This document shows positions 22,746 to 40,461 of a stretch of DNA of 64,000 nucleotides, piece by piece. The stretch covers positions 19,344,539 to 19,408,538 of the forward strand of contig OZ023267.1 in NCBI GenBank assembly GCA_964006375.1, given 5' to 3'. Within the stretch, counting starts at the first letter, position 1. Every line of letters begins with the position of its first letter. The stretch is from Tillus elongatus. Lineage: Eukaryota; Arthropoda; Insecta; Coleoptera; Cleridae. The notes below the pieces were generated by a model, which was not told the DNA's origin, made no database searches, and saw only the letters and a list, made by a program, of their open reading frames with translations. The translations under genes and the position numbers were made by a program.

Positions 22746-22909
22746 TGTCTTTTGTCTTTTATACGCAGGCCATATAACAATCTTTTAACATCAGCTTATT
22801 TCATGCCAGGGCGTGAAATAAGCCGATGTTAAAGAAACAAAATACACATAAAGACATAGTCTCTGGTTTTTGTGTGTCAGCTATTTTACTTGAATCTTTT
22901 TTTTTGCAG

Positions 22910-23056
22910 TGCGAGCCAACACTTCTGCCAGAACCTAATCATGTGATGCTGAATCACCTGTATGCATTATCCATAAAAGATGGTGTTATGGTCCTTAGTG
23001 CAACACATAGATATCGCAAGAAATATGTAACAACACTTTTATATAAGCCAATATAG
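22910..23056 (+). CDS. alc: AMP-activated protein kinase beta subunit, last coding exon (aa 225-272)
   Basis: The exon follows the acceptor TTTTTTTGCAG and begins CEPTLLPEPNHVMLNHLYAL, then IKDGVMVLSATHRYRKKYVT and ends TLLYKPI with a TAG stop at 23054-23056. This is the extremely conserved C-terminal beta-sheet segment that binds the alpha C-terminal domain and the gamma subunit. The junction with exon 1 is phase 0 (Ser224|Cys225). The total length of 272 residues equals the usual family length. No frameshift is present, despite the transposon-filled intron upstream. Confidence 0.97.
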   Translation, partial: CEPTLLPEPNHVMLNHLYALSIKDGVMVLSATHRYRKKYVTTLLYKPI

Positions 23057-23459
23057 ATTTGTACATAAATTTATATACATTTATTTATTAATAATTCTTT
23101 TCTCTTTGTAAAATATTTTAAACATTACTTTTAAGATGCAACTAACAATGTTTAGGGTTTTAATTATTAGTAGTTTCAGGTATTTGCTTTTATTTTTTCT
23201 CTTTTTTTTTCTGTTGTATAAGCCTGTGATGAAATAGAAGTTTAGAGTGTTAAAAGCGTATTTTTTATACCCGTTATTAGAAACGCAATGAATAAAAAAA
23301 ATACAAACTGTGCAAAATATGTTTTATACTGGTGTCCCACGACGAACACCCGCAGTCGATTTCTCGGAAACTAGACTTTGGAAACTCTAGCCGTTTTTGA
23401 CATATTTCAAATTTTTTGTCAAAAATGACGTTTGCAGGCCTAAACATAACTGTCAATTT
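23057..23459 (+). other. 3' UTR and flank of AMPK beta
   Basis: AT-rich sequence follows the stop, and no canonical AATAAA is obvious in the first 150 bp. From about 23330 the sequence (CTGGTGTCCCACGACGAAC) resembles a mariner-type terminal repeat, and a hAT element is inserted just beyond. Confidence 0.4.
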
Positions 23460-26197
23460 TAGTGGCGTGCGGTCCATGGAAGCAAGGGAAGCATCCCTTA
23501 AAATAACGACAACATACCTACTTAAAAATAATTTGTATTAAACCGCATTATTTAAAATCCATTTTGTATTTTAAATATTAAATTTCAAAATCTAAAACTA
23601 ATTTATCTATTACAATTTTTAATTCGCAAGCTCACACATAATTATTTATTATGCATCATACTGTACTTGTATATGCACTCTGCGCTCTTGGCAAGGACGT
23701 CGACCCAGTAAACCGACCGCCAACCAACAGCATGAACCTGATACTACGAGTAGATGCAATGACTTCAGTTAAATACACATAGCCAGCAGGCCACAATGAG
23801 AAACCCTTGCTCGATGATCGACGCAATGTACGTGTATTTCAACATGTAGAACGTGTTGGAAGACTCAATGCACATACAACGTGAATGTCCCTGATTATTT
23901 CGTAGAAATAAGCAGTTGACTAAGTTAAATACATTGGCATTTTATGATTATTAATATGGCTGCAACTACATCAGCTTTTAACAGCGGCGTCGGTGGGGGT
24001 GGGAATTTACAAACTTTACGAACGAGTGGTAATAATAACTGTGATTGTGTTGTGTGTTTTTTGATAACCAAAGGATTTTCAGCTTTATCGTTTGCTGAAA
24101 AACTTGCTATTATTAATAAAGGTAGGCCGAAACCTACTCTAAAAAACTTAAATACAAGAATTAAAACATGTATTCGACATTTCAACGCGGAAAAAACATA
24201 AACAATATGAATGGTTAACAGGAATAAACTGTTTTGTTGGCCTGGTAGTCTATTTGTGACTGAAAAGGGGGTGTGGAATAAAAGTGGGTTTTCCGACTTG
24301 AATAATCTACATAAAGTAGTAAAGACATGTTATGTCTAAAGCGCATTTACAGACCATTTTAAAATTAAGTGTCTTTGAAACAAACGCGAATTGAACACGC
24401 CGTTGACAAGCAGATAGAAATTAGTCATCGCCAATACAATGAACTGGTTGATAAAAACAGAAACATATTAAAAAGACTTATTGATGTTGTGTGTTTTCTT
24501 GGTCAGCATGAATTGGGGTTCAGGGGTCATGACGAAACAACTACATCTGTAAATAGAGGAAACTTTCAAGACCTAGTTTCTTTAATAGCCAAATACGACA
24601 TTTGTTTAAAAAATCACTTGGAACAGTGTAACGTTTTTCGCGGGACATCAAATCGCATTCAGAATGACTTAATTGCGGCAGCTGCTACTATTATTTTGAA
24701 CAGAATTAAATCTGAAATTAAACAGACTCGTTTCATTGCTATTGTTCTAGATGAAACAACCGACGTAACTAATTTAAGTCAACTATCTGTAGTAATACGC
24801 TATGTAAAAATGGATGGGAGCAAGAAAGATTTTTAGGCTTTAAAAATGTGACAGAAGATTGTACGGCAAACGCTCTATATAAAATTGTGCTTAATATTAT
24901 GAAAGATATTGAGGAGACTAATAATAAATTAATTGCCCAAAGCTATGATGGGGCTGCTGTTATAGCCGGACATTTAGGAGGTCCTCAACCTAAAGTGCGG
25001 GAAACGTTTTCCAGTGCTCTATTTGTACACTGTTGTGCTCATAAATTAAATTTAATTTTATCCCATAAATCATATTAAAGAATGTAAGGTATTTTTTGCT
25101 ACCCTAAGTGGAATGGCTGGTTTTTTTTCAAATCTATGAAGCGCACACAAGCCTTAGACTCAATTGTTAAAAAACGTTTACCCGAAGTAGCTGCAACCCG
25201 ATGGAACTACAACGGCAGACTTGTGTGAACTATATTTGAACACTGAATCGTTAATTGAACTTTTTGAAAACATAATAGAAAATAGCGAAAATTGGGATGC
25301 AGAAACAATAAATAGTTCTAGAGGATTTTTGGATGGTTTGAAAAGAGACTTCAATTTTAATGTTTTACTTAATATATTTTAGGAAATATTTCCGTTTTCA
25401 GATAATGTATTTAACATATTGCAATCTAAAACAAATGACATTGGTTTTTCTCTGAAGAAAATTAGTGAATTTAAATCCATTATAATTCAAAAAAGGAATG
25501 AATTTGATAAGTTCTGAAAAAAACAATGGAATTAGGAAAAGTGAGCTACGAAGAAAGTGTCTGCGCACTGATGATGTGGGAGACCTTCAAACTTCTTATT
25601 GCCGCCTTTTCTACAAAATCGTAGATCAAATTCAGCAGCAAATTGACTGCAGATTTGATCATCTCAGTGACCTGAAATTTCTTGAATTGTGTAATTTTGG
25701 AGGATTTGTAGGGATACCTTTCCCAGAAGATTCATTCAAATCATTATTCCACTACTATGGACATTATTTTGACAAAGCCTTATTACGATCAGAACTTACA
25801 GTCATTTATGAAACCGATGTTATTGACACAAAAACTAACGCGAGTGAACCTTTAACTTTCTTAAAAGAATCAAAATTGGAAAATGCATATTCTGAAGCGT
25901 TCAAATTATGTGAATGAGTATTAACAATTCCTGCTACTAGTGCGTCTGTAGAACAAAATTGTTCTACATTGAAACGTATCACGAGTTTTGTTAGGAATTC
26001 AACAGGACAGGAAAGACTTTCTCAAATTTCAATTTTGTCAATTGAAAATAACTTCGTCGAGGAAATGTCCCAGAATCCACAGTTTTATGACATTATTAAC
26101 GAATTTGCCAAAAACGACAGAAGAATTGAGTTGCACTACAAATAGGTAAGTTTCTGAAAATTGCTTCCCTTATTTAAAATGTCACTGCACGCCCCTG
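23460..26197 (+). mobile_element. hAT element 1 with 8-bp target duplication
   Basis: The ends are TAGTGGCGTGC on the left and the complement of CAGGGGCGTGC on the right. GTCAATTT occurs immediately outside both (23452-23459 and 26198-26205), the 8-bp duplication typical of hAT. The interior encodes a broken transposase on +. The length is 2738 bp. Confidence 0.92.
23944..26145 (+). pseudogene. hAT transposase (ZMYM1/DUF4371-like), frameshifted
   Basis: Domains in order: an N-terminal TTF-type region (24200-24330: KQYEWLTGIN, WNKSGFSDLNNLH); a DUF4371-like segment with FIAIVLDETTDVTNLSQLSV (first catalytic Asp, about 24740); IAQSYDGAAVIAGHLGG and VHCCAHKLNLILS (second catalytic region and CxxH, about 24930-25065); and the C-terminal hAT dimerisation region (TSASVEQNCSTLKRIT, about 25935-25985) with the conserved acidic residue. 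Stops or frameshifts occur at least near 24220, 24834, 25076, 25380 and 25917. It is therefore a pseudogene inside otherwise well-bounded termini. It might be confused with host ZMYM1-like genes, but the terminal repeats and target duplication settle it as transposon. Confidence 0.88.
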
Positions 26198-26303
26198 GTC
26201 AATTTCTCCTATATGAAAGCCCTTATCATTTAATTGGATTTGATTTCCTTGTAGAAATGTAATTACTTTAGTGGCCTGCGATGTTATTTTGATAATAGAT
26301 AAA

Positions 26304-27765
26304 TACAGGTGATCAAAAATTCACATTGAAAATTGATTTGAAAAATTGTCAAAAGCTTTTGTTTTTTTTTTAATGGAAACCCCTATTTTTATAATTTTAT
26401 CTTATTCAGCATTAAAAAAGAGTGCAACTTTGTGTTAGGTAGTCTATGCCAAAAATTTGTAGTTTTTGAAATATTGGCAATTTAACATTTTTATATTGTA
26501 AAAATGTTATACGGCTAAGTTTTGTCATTAGTCAGCCATGACGGAGCGTTAAAAGAAAACTATAGAAACGTGACTATTTGTCGTCATTTGATAATTATTA
26601 ATTAAAATCATGCCGGGGCGACTGAATTATACACACGAAGATTATTTAAATTTGTTTATTATCTATAGGAATGTAACAAAGTTTTATCAAGAACATGCCA
26701 GATATTTGCTGATAGATATCCAGATAAACAGAAACCGTCGCGGAAGAGTGTTCGGCGAATAATAGAAAATTACAAAAGTTTTGGCACCATAAACGCAAAA
26801 ATGCATAAAAGTAGACTCGTTCTAAATGATGGAAATGTGGAAATTGCAGTTCTGGGATATTTCGCGGCATATCTTACTTGAGATAAGTGGCTCTACATAC
26901 AGAACACGCGAAGACCTTGATTCATAGAATTCTGTTAAAACACAACCTCCAGCCCTATTCAATATCTTTGGTTCAACACCTGAGAGAAATGGATGTGCAG
27001 AAAAGAGTGCAGTTTTGCGAATATATTTTAACGATCATACAAGACGACTCTCGATTTTTAAACAACATAATTTGGACCGATGAAGCGAAACTTAACAAAA
27101 ATTGACTTTTTAACACACATAATTCCCATTTTTGGAATAATTCATATCCACATGAAGTAAGAATGCAGAATTTTCAAAACACCTGGCAATTTAACGTCTT
27201 TTGTACTGTGAGAGATGATATAATAATGAAACTCCATTTTTATGAAGAAAACTTGAATGGTAACTCATTAACAATACACTGTAAATTATTTCCCAATTTT
27301 AAATTATGTATTAACTTTTGTAGGAGAAAGATATTTAAGTATGCTAGAAGATTTGGATAATCAATATTTGAGCAATTTACCTTTGACGAAATACAGGCAA
27401 ATTTTTTACCAACATGATGGCACCTCACCCCACAGAACCGTTCCAGTTACTAACTTCTTGCAAACAGCATTTGATGACAAGTGGATCGCCAACCATGGGC
27501 CTTTCCTATGGCCTCCTTGTTCTCCTGATTTGACTGTGATAGATTACTTTATATGGGAACGATAAAAAACATGGTTTATTCCAAACCATTGACAACAAAC
27601 GAGGACTGTATGGTAAGGGTAAGGGGCACGTTCGAAAGCTTATCTCCAAATTCAATTAGAGCGGCCACCAATAAAGAACTTACTCGGAGATGCCAAAAAT
27701 GTTTGGAAGTTCAGGGTGGAAGTTTTGAACATTTATTAAAATAAGTTCTTACCCTGTGTATAATT
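26304..27765 (+). pseudogene. Tc1/mariner-superfamily transposase, broken
   Basis: The reading starts at ATG 26610 (MPGRLNYTHEDYLNLFIIYR), shifts frame to FADRYPDKQKPSRKSVRR (helix-turn-helix region), and continues as ILLKHNLQPYSISLVQHLRE. The catalytic core follows: NIIWTDEAKLNKN (first Asp, about 27079), HNSHFWNNSYPHE, IFYQHDGTSPHRT (second Asp, about 27416) and WPPCSPDLTVIDYFIWE (third acidic site, about 27530). The C-terminus ends GGSFEHLLK with a stop at 27742-27744. Four or more frameshifts are present. The 5' non-coding segment 26304-26600 resembles the long terminal repeats of the element at 36172-39275. The right end is overrun by an HTA repeat. Confidence 0.85.
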
Positions 27766-27768
27766 AAT

Positions 27769-27841
27769 ATAAGGCTAAACCACTATAACATATTATTCTT
27801 ATGAAAATTCACTACCATAATGCACTTGCTGCATCCCGAAC
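27769..27841 (+). repeat. HTA 3' end
   Basis: ATAAGGCTAAACCACTATAAC, GAAAATTCACTACCATAATG and CACTTGCTGCATCCCGAAC match the HTA terminus. Only the last 70 bp are recognisable. Confidence 0.75.
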
Positions 27842-28547
27842 ATTTTATAAATTACTGATAAATGTTCAGAGACATACTTTGTCATATCATAAAATCGCAA
27901 TAATACAAGAGAAAAAATGTTTCAAAAATTTATTGCAAAAGAAATGCATGTCAAATTCAATCTTTACACTTTTTAGTTTAAATTAACAAAATATATTTTA
28001 AATAATTAGTAAGATAACATTCACAATGTAAAATCAACTCTTATAAATAATTATGTAATATTACAGCATATAGTAAGAAATTTTTTGACATTTTTATACA
28101 TCAGAATTCTTCTATAATTTAAAAATATTGTTTACAAAATAATACTTTTTCCGTTATTGGTAAATGGTGCTAAAGAATACTAAAAACAAACAAACATAGT
28201 TAAGTAAAAAAAAATAAGAGAGCCACACTCAATTGAAATTCAGTTATATAATAAATAATATTAAAATACATAAAACAGAATAAAGTTACCAATATAAAAT
28301 TATGTATCACAGATACACACATTACAAATGAGAGAGCCTAAAAGAGTTGCAAGTCTCACAGATAACTTCAGTTTCAATAACTATGACTTACAGCTTTCTG
28401 ATTTTTTTTAAAACACCTTTAGAATTACCATAAAGTGAGGACTATTTGGAACGTGTCTGCCTTTTTGAAATAAACTGCCTTCTTTTTAAATTTCCCACTG
28501 CTGTCCCAATTTAGAAGCTGGAAGAAAAGACATACTATGGATAAGAC
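27842..28547. other. AT-rich non-coding stretch
   Basis: No gene or known repeat is recognised. A (CT)n tract at 28548-28568 forms its right edge, directly at the LINE-A 5' truncation point. Confidence 0.4.
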
Positions 28548-30266
28548 TCTCTCTCTCTCTCTCTCTCAGGGCTGCAACTAAATTAATCTGTTGCATTTAC
28601 CGGTCCCCTTCTGACAACAACTTTGTCCAGCTCTTTTGACTACCTTTCTGAAAAAACCGACCATCTGATTTCTGAATATCCTTCCTCCGAAGTCACTATT
28701 CTTGCTGACTTCAATGTCTATAATAAGGAATTTCTAGGATCTTCAAAAACTGATACACAAGGAAGAGCAGCGGAGGCCTTTGCAGTCAGCAATTCTTTAG
28801 CCAATATGGTTCAGCAACCTACTTACTTTCCTCGCATCCCAACACACAGCTCAAATCCCCTGGATCTCCTTCTTACTACAAAATCTGAATGCTATAAGAT
28901 ATCAGTCACCACCCCCCTTGATCGCTCAGACCATGGCATGGTCACTGCTTCCTGTGCAATGCAACCCGAGGTCACACAGTCATCACACCCACGTATCGTT
29001 TGGCACTACAACTCCGCAGACTGGGAAAAATGAGGAATTACTTTTCCTCATTTCCATGGGCGTCTGTCTGCTTCTCTCATCCTGACCCCTCTGATATATC
29101 ACAAAACGTCACCGTAATTATCCAAGCTGGCATGGAATTATTTATTCCACACACACAGAAAACCTCTTCAGTCTCTCAAAAGCCCTGGTGCTCTAAATCC
29201 TGTGACAAGGCCAGACTTAAAAAGGTCAAAGCTCACAAAACATTTCTACACAATCCCAGTCACGTAAACTGTCAAGCATTTAACAACGCAAGAAGCCACT
29301 ATGTCCGCATTATTTCTGAGGCAAAAAACTCGTTTAATAACCACATCAAAAACAAAGACTCTTGCTAAATCTATTGAGAATAATTTCTGCAAGAGCACGT
29401 TCCCACCTCTTGTTTCAGGGGATGAAATTGTTTTTACGCTGGCAATTCTACTCTCAACCCACCTCCAAATGTTCAACCACCAACAGTCGCCAACGTCGCG
29501 CATAAAATGACGGATATCATTTTCAAAACTAAAAAAGATGCTCTCTTCTCTTAATACGAGGAAAGCCTCTGGCCTTGACAAGATCCCAGCAATTGTTCTC
29601 AAAAAATGCGCACCAGAACTAGCTCCTGTCCTGACTCGTCTGTTTCAGACATCTTACAATAGAGACATTTTCCCTAGTAACTGGAAAACTGTACAACCCG
29701 TCCCCAAGAAAGGATCCAAAGCGCTTCCTAGCAACTACAGGCCTATTTCTCTCCTTTCAGTCGTCTCTAAAGTGATGGAAAAGTATATAAACACCGAATT
29801 ACTAAAATTTCTTGAAAAACACTGTCTAATCCCTGACAGGCAGTATGGATTCCGTCAGCGCAGATCAACTGCAGACCTCCTTTCCTTTGTCACCCATTCT
29901 TGGAACAAGTCTATGGAACTACACAGTGAATCCCAGATTGTCATATCCAAAGCATTCGAACAGGTCTAGCACGCAGTATTGCTTAATAAACTTCCGGCCT
30001 ATGGCCTACCACCAAAACTCTGTACCTAGACAGCAAATTTCCTCTCCAACCGGAACATTTCTGTTGTCGTGGATGGCCATTCCGCTAAACTGTATCCAAT
30101 TAATGCAGGAGTTCCTCAAGGTTCAGCTTTAGCCCCTACTTTGTTTCTTCTCCACATCCATGACCTCCTCTCTAGCTAATCCAACCCAATTCACAGTTAC
30201 GTGGATGACAGCGCCCTCCACTCAAATATACAATATTCTAAGCCTGTTTCTTTAGCCCAATTAGAT

Positions 30267-31849
<1,583 letters not shown>

Positions 31850-33023
31850 GAAGATCGCAGACTTATGGAGGGTTCTGTCTCCGTGGATCTCCAAAAAATA
31901 TTAGACTGGGGAAGTAGAAATCTTGTACAATTCAACCCCACCAAAGCTCAGTCTTGCTTTCTTTCTCATAAGAGATACACCAGCCCTAGATCCATCACAA
32001 TGAACAATCAAGTTATTCAAAGTAATGAGTCCTTTTCACTTGTTGGCATTTCTGTGGATCAAAATCTCAATTGGCACCAACATGTCACATCAATTGCAGA
32101 AGCGGCTGCTAAGAAATTAGGTTTCGTCTTCCGGGCTCACAAATACTTTTCACCAGCTAATCACTATACCTTATATACTTCACAAATAAGGCCAAACCTC
32201 GAATACTGCTCCCACATCTGGGGTGCTGCCGCCGCTTCTACACTCGCTATCCTGGACTCCATTCAGAAGAGAGCTACAGCCAGGCAGCCCTTAAGGCACT
32301 AAGTAGCCCACGGGTAAATTCCTGGCTGGTAAGTGAGTGCCGAGACGAGACGAGCAACCTGGCTGGGCAGAATGAGGTGACCCTCATCTGGGTGCCGGGT
32401 CACTCGGGGGTCAAAGGCAATGAAAAAGCTGACAGTCTCGCGAAGAAAGGGTCAGCAGAACCATTTATGGGACCAAGTCCTGGGTCAGAAACCAACACAA
32501 GGTGTACTGGGTGGACTGTCCAGGGCTCAGACATGGGAAGTCAATAATTGACGGACCCAGTTCAAAGAGAGCTGCTAAATCTTAGCAGAGGACAGCTCAG
32601 AAACACAACAGGTCTCTTGACGGGACACATGGCCGTCAAGAAACACCTGCATAAAATTGGGCAGTTCGAAGGGGACCTTACATGCAGACTCTGCGGCGAG
32701 GGGGAGGAATCAGCCCAGCACATCCTGTGCGAGTGTAAAGCCGTGGACCGCAAAACACAACTGATCTACGGTCTAGACCGGAGACAGAGCAATATAAAAC
32801 TTCACCCTACCAATCGCTGCGCAGACTAGTTCAAGGCACAGTGATTTTGGAATGGGTGGAGTAAGACTAAGGGTATGCACAATCAACTGAAGGTTGCAGT
32901 GCTATCGGGGCGGCTAGGCCCCGGGCGATTTCTGAGGGGAAAAAAAAGGTAAATTGGGCTAGATCCTCATATTTGAGCCTAAGGAATCTGTCATATCTTG
33001 TGTACAGACCTTTTAGAGACATC

Positions 33024-33102
<79 letters not shown>

Positions 33103-33406
33103 GTTCATATTATCAGTGTTGCCGATCCCTCTCATTAGCCCAGATAATCGAGAGTATACTGTAATTGTATTACCTTTTACTTTATTGATGATTTGTACTC
33201 TACCGTGAAATAAATAAAAACACATTTTAATCCAAAAAAAAATCTACTTTATATATATTTTAATATTCTGAAAATAACGCGGAAAATTTCAAGAAATGTC
33301 CCTGCCACAGTAAATTCTTAGATTAGTTCTGATAACAGAACTTTATTGCCTTATTCTTTTCTTGGAATTCTACCTCCATAGATATAACTGTATTTTAATG
33401 ATTAAA
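31850..33406 (+). repeat. Tandem segmental duplication, copy 2
   Basis: Copy 2 contains LINE-A (31850-32275), LINE-D (32276-32946), a (TA)n tract (33026-33102, shorter than in copy 1) and the same downstream 300 bp. Near-identity implies either a very recent duplication or an assembly artefact around the TA tract. Confidence 0.93.
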
Positions 33407-33725
33407 ACAGGGACCCTTTTAAAAAAATATCCCCCATATCTAACGAATATTATAATTTTCATTCCATTATTTCTTGTCTTACCAAATAAAGAGTTAATAA
33501 TGATGTGTTAATATACATGACCATTTTATTACAAATTTTTTTTAATATTAAATATCTTTTTTTACATCTATAATGTTATCTAAAATTTTAGCATATGAAA
33601 ACCATGTTTTGCTCACTTAATTGGGGTGTTTTACTGTATTAATAGATCAGAAAACTCACTACACTAGGCCATAAAATTACACAACCAAATAATTTCTTTA
33701 TAACAATTTCAACAGAGACGTCCAG
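33407..33725. other. Intergenic flank 3' of the ZAD zinc-finger gene
   Basis: AT-rich sequence lies beyond the stop codon of the minus-strand zinc-finger gene and probably includes its 3' UTR. No AATAAA on the minus strand was pinpointed. Confidence 0.4.
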
Positions 33726-33997
33726 CTATCCGAATTCACTTTTCGACTGATGTTTAGACTTGATATGCATAACGAGAGAGACTTTTTGTGGAAAAGCTAG
33801 AGAACAATAGTCACACATGTAAGGTTTTTCGTTTGTATGCTGCCTTGTGTGTACTTTCAGGGCGTAAGGACTTGTGAAGCCTTTACCACAATGGACACAA
33901 ATGTGGGGACGTTCTCCAGTATGACTCAACATGTGCCTCTTCAAAACTCTAACTTTTTTACCACATAGATTGCACATCTGCTTACCAATCTCTGGAT
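33726..33997 (-). CDS. ZAD C2H2 zinc-finger protein, last coding exon (aa 303-392)
   Basis: The exon follows the acceptor TTTTTTAG and completes the split codon left by the upstream exon (G|AT gives Asp303). It encodes DPEIGKQ and three C2H2 fingers: CNLCGKKVRVLKRHMLSH, CVHCGKGFTSPYALKVHTRQ-H and CDYCSLAFPQKVSLVMH-KSKH. Fingers are joined by canonical TGERP- and TNEKP-type linkers. It ends SKSEFG and a TAG stop at 33728-33726. Together with the exons at 39654-40461 and 40626-40724 it gives a 392-residue protein with seven fingers, likely a DNA-binding nuclear regulator. I do not recognise a specific orthologue. Confidence 0.9.
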
Positions 33998-34101
33998 CTA
34001 AAAAATAAAAGGTTATACAAATAAATACACAACACTATTTTGGAAACAATTATATTGAATTTGGATTTTTAACAAGACTTTGCCAAATAGGCCGAAGACA
34101 C

Positions 34102-34445
34102 TGTGGCGGTGGTTCCGACCGCAGTGTTTCCGTCAACACTACTCTATGTTTCTGCATAAATACTCTTGACAGTTAACAGTTGCGTTACGTTATGAGACAG
34201 CCAGCTGTCAAGAACTACGGCATATAAGAGACACCAGGCGATCTCTCTCTCTCTCTTCTCGCTACCAACCGCTACAGTGAACACACGTCCTCCACACTCG
34301 GTCAGTTATCTGTTATGTACTCATGTACTGTTGTAATTGTTTTATAGTTAAATGTATCATATAGTTTATTCAGTTAGTGAAATAATAAAGTATATTAAAT
34401 GTTTACGTATGGATTTAATATCAACAAGTGCAATTAACATCCATA
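34102..34445 (+). repeat. 5' LTR
   Basis: It contains a TATA-like GCATATAAGAG, a CT-rich segment and AATAAAGTATATTAAA, placing likely promoter and polyadenylation signals inside the repeat. Confidence 0.9.
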
Positions 34446-34597
34446 TTGGTGACCCCGTGCCGCAAGCCGAAGATGCCGAGCCTGATGTTCCAGCCGACGT
34501 CGCCTAACTTCCACGCACGTGCTCATGCCTGCAGAAAACGAATATCTAGACAGGTCAGTCCTTTCTAATTTAAAAATTATCTGATTTTTTCTTCACA

Positions 34598-34852
34598 ATG
34601 GCCGAATATTCTCCAAGCAGCAATATCATGGCAAGGGTTGCAATAAAATTACCTCCTATATGGAGACGTAACGTGAAAATCTGGCAAATGCAGGTTGACG
34701 CCCAGTTCGATATATCACAGATCAGTTCTGAAAAGACAAAATTCAGTCATGTACTCGCTATACTCGATCCTGATGTCGCAGAGTCAATTTCAGATTTTTT
34801 AACCCAACCATTATCATCAACCCCCTATTCAGATCTAATGAAACGTCTTTGA
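34598..34852 (+). pseudogene. gag N-terminal fragment of a Ty3/gypsy-type element
   Basis: The 84-residue frame reads KLPPIWRRNVKIWQMQVDAQ and SSEKTKFSHVLAILDPDVAE, then SISDFL and PLSSTPYSDLMKRL. It resembles the N-terminal capsid region of insect gypsy-type Gag (PPFW-NPE-WF-QVEAQF ... K-HHVV--L----). A stop follows, and the sequence continues with SESPTPSETES repeats and the basic C-terminus of Pol. Protease, RT, RNase H and most of integrase are missing, so the element cannot mobilise itself. It lies 150 bp after the 5' LTR. Confidence 0.82.
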
Positions 34853-35033
34853 TTAGAATTTGAAGAGTCCGAAAGTCCAACACCTAGTGAAACTGAAAGT
34901 GACAGTGAAAGTCCAACACCTAGTGAAACTGAAAGTGAAGTTCCCGTTCCCGTTCAAACTACACGCCATGGACGTAGAGTTCGATTTCCACGAAGATACT
35001 TGAACTAATAGCGTTGCCACTGAGAGGGGAGTA

Positions 35034-35377
35034 TGTGGCGGTGGTTCCGACCGCAGTGTTTCCGTCAACACTACTCTATGTTTCTGCATAAATACTCTTG
35101 ACAGTTAAACGTTGCGTTACGTTATGCGACAGCCAGCTGTCAAGAACTACGGCATATAAGAGACACCAGGCGATCTCTCTCTCTCTCTCCTCGCTACCAA
35201 CCGCTACAGTGAACACACGTCCTCCACGCTCGGTCAGTTATCTGTTATGTACTCATGTACTGTTGTAATTGTTTTATAGTTAAATGTATCATATAGTTTC
35301 TTCAGTTAGTGAAATAATAAAGTATATTAAATAATTACGTATGGATTTAATATCAACAAGTGCAATTAACATCCATA
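35034..35377 (+). repeat. 3' LTR
   Basis: It is the same length as the 5' LTR. Differences seen include GTTAAACGTT versus GTTAACAGTT, TATGCGAC versus TATGAGAC, and AAATAATT versus AAATGTTT. Confidence 0.9.
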
Positions 35378-35382
35378 GACAC

Positions 35383-39624
<4,242 letters not shown>

Positions 39625-39653
39625 GAAAATTGCTAAAATATTATATACCTCAC

Positions 39654-40461
39654 CTGAATGTGACTTCATGTGCCTTTTATGCTCCGCCTTAATCCTGGAG
39701 ACCCTTCCACAAATTTCACAAGTATAAATTTCACCTCTGTGAATCAACATATGTGCACGAAGTGATTCAGTATTTTTGCAAACTCTACCACAAACTTTAC
39801 ATTCAACTGGTGTTTCTGAATGCATCTGTATATGTTTCCTAATGTTGTCTGATCTTGTAATAGCTCCACATATACTACAAACTGACTTAGCATAGTGTTC
39901 TGTGCGGCGATGATTGATCAGTTTAAATCTTGACGTAAAAGTTTGATCACATATCTTACATTGAAATACTCTCATTAACGCTAAAGCCCTTTCAATATCT
40001 GACATCTGTTCCTTCTTAATACAATTTTCATCCCCTGTATTTGAAAGATTGTCAGTATAATTATCATTATCACAAGATTCATTGCCTGATTCTATGATTT
40101 CACCAGTTATCTCAAAGTTTACATTATCAGTGTTTAGTTGTATGTAAGAATGTTCAGATTTAACATCACTTTCTGCCTCAGACTTTTCATTTTTAATTAA
40201 TAAATTATTATCTAAACTATCATTATCATTATTAGCTTTGTCACGTGACGTATCTACATTAATGTTATCTGTACATTTTTTAATACTATTGTTGATTGGT
40301 TCACTAGTTTTACTAATATCCTTTCTAAGCTTTAAAACCTCACATCGCTCTTGAAGATCTTTGTTGCTGTTAATTAAAACCTTTCGGAAGTTATAAAATT
40401 TTTGAACATTGGTCTTGCACTCATCACAAATACCTAATGGTAGTACTTCATCCAATTGTAA
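39654..40461 (-). CDS. ZAD C2H2 zinc-finger protein, coding exon 2 (aa 34-302)
   Basis: The exon starts after the acceptor TTTTTGCAG with LQLDEVLPLGICDECK, supplying the second cysteine pair (Cys45, Cys48) of the ZAD zinc-binding fold. A long acidic, Asn/Ser-rich linker follows (about residues 75-195). Four C2H2 fingers come next: CKICDQTFTSRFKLINHRRT-EH, CSICGAITRSDNIRKHIQMH, CKVCGRVCKNTESLRAHMLI-H and CEICGRVSRIKAEHKRHMKS-H. The exon ends in TCAG|GTGAGG, splitting a codon after one base. The open frame that continues to 39259 runs through the donor into the microsatellite and is not real protein. Its apparent start upstream of 40461 is likewise intronic. Confidence 0.93.

Larger units (their letters stand above)
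16925..22909 (+). other. Intron of the AMPK beta gene
   Basis: A phase 0 intron of 5985 bp runs from donor GTAAAA to acceptor TTTTTTTGCAG. It contains a fold-back repeat, LINE-C scraps and a large antisense LINE-B with two nested insertions. Nearly all of its length is mobile DNA. Confidence 0.93.
34102..35377 (+). mobile_element. Miniature LTR retrotransposon, internally deleted
   Basis: Two 344-bp LTRs (34102-34445 and 35034-35377) begin TGTGGCGGTGG and end AACATCCATA. GACAC flanks the element on both sides (34097-34101 and 35378-35382). The 5' LTR is followed by a primer-site-like TTGGTGACCCCGTGC, and the 3' LTR is preceded by a purine run GAGAGGGGAG. The interior is only 588 bp. It holds the start of gag and the last codons of pol (TTRHGRRVRFPRRYLN and a stop). 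By eye the LTRs differ at roughly 2-3 percent. It lies antisense in an intron of the zinc-finger gene. Confidence 0.93.

Noticed and set aside
23944..26145. Host ZMYM1-like gene
   Set aside because: hAT terminal repeats with a perfect 8-bp duplication surround it and the frame is broken in several places.
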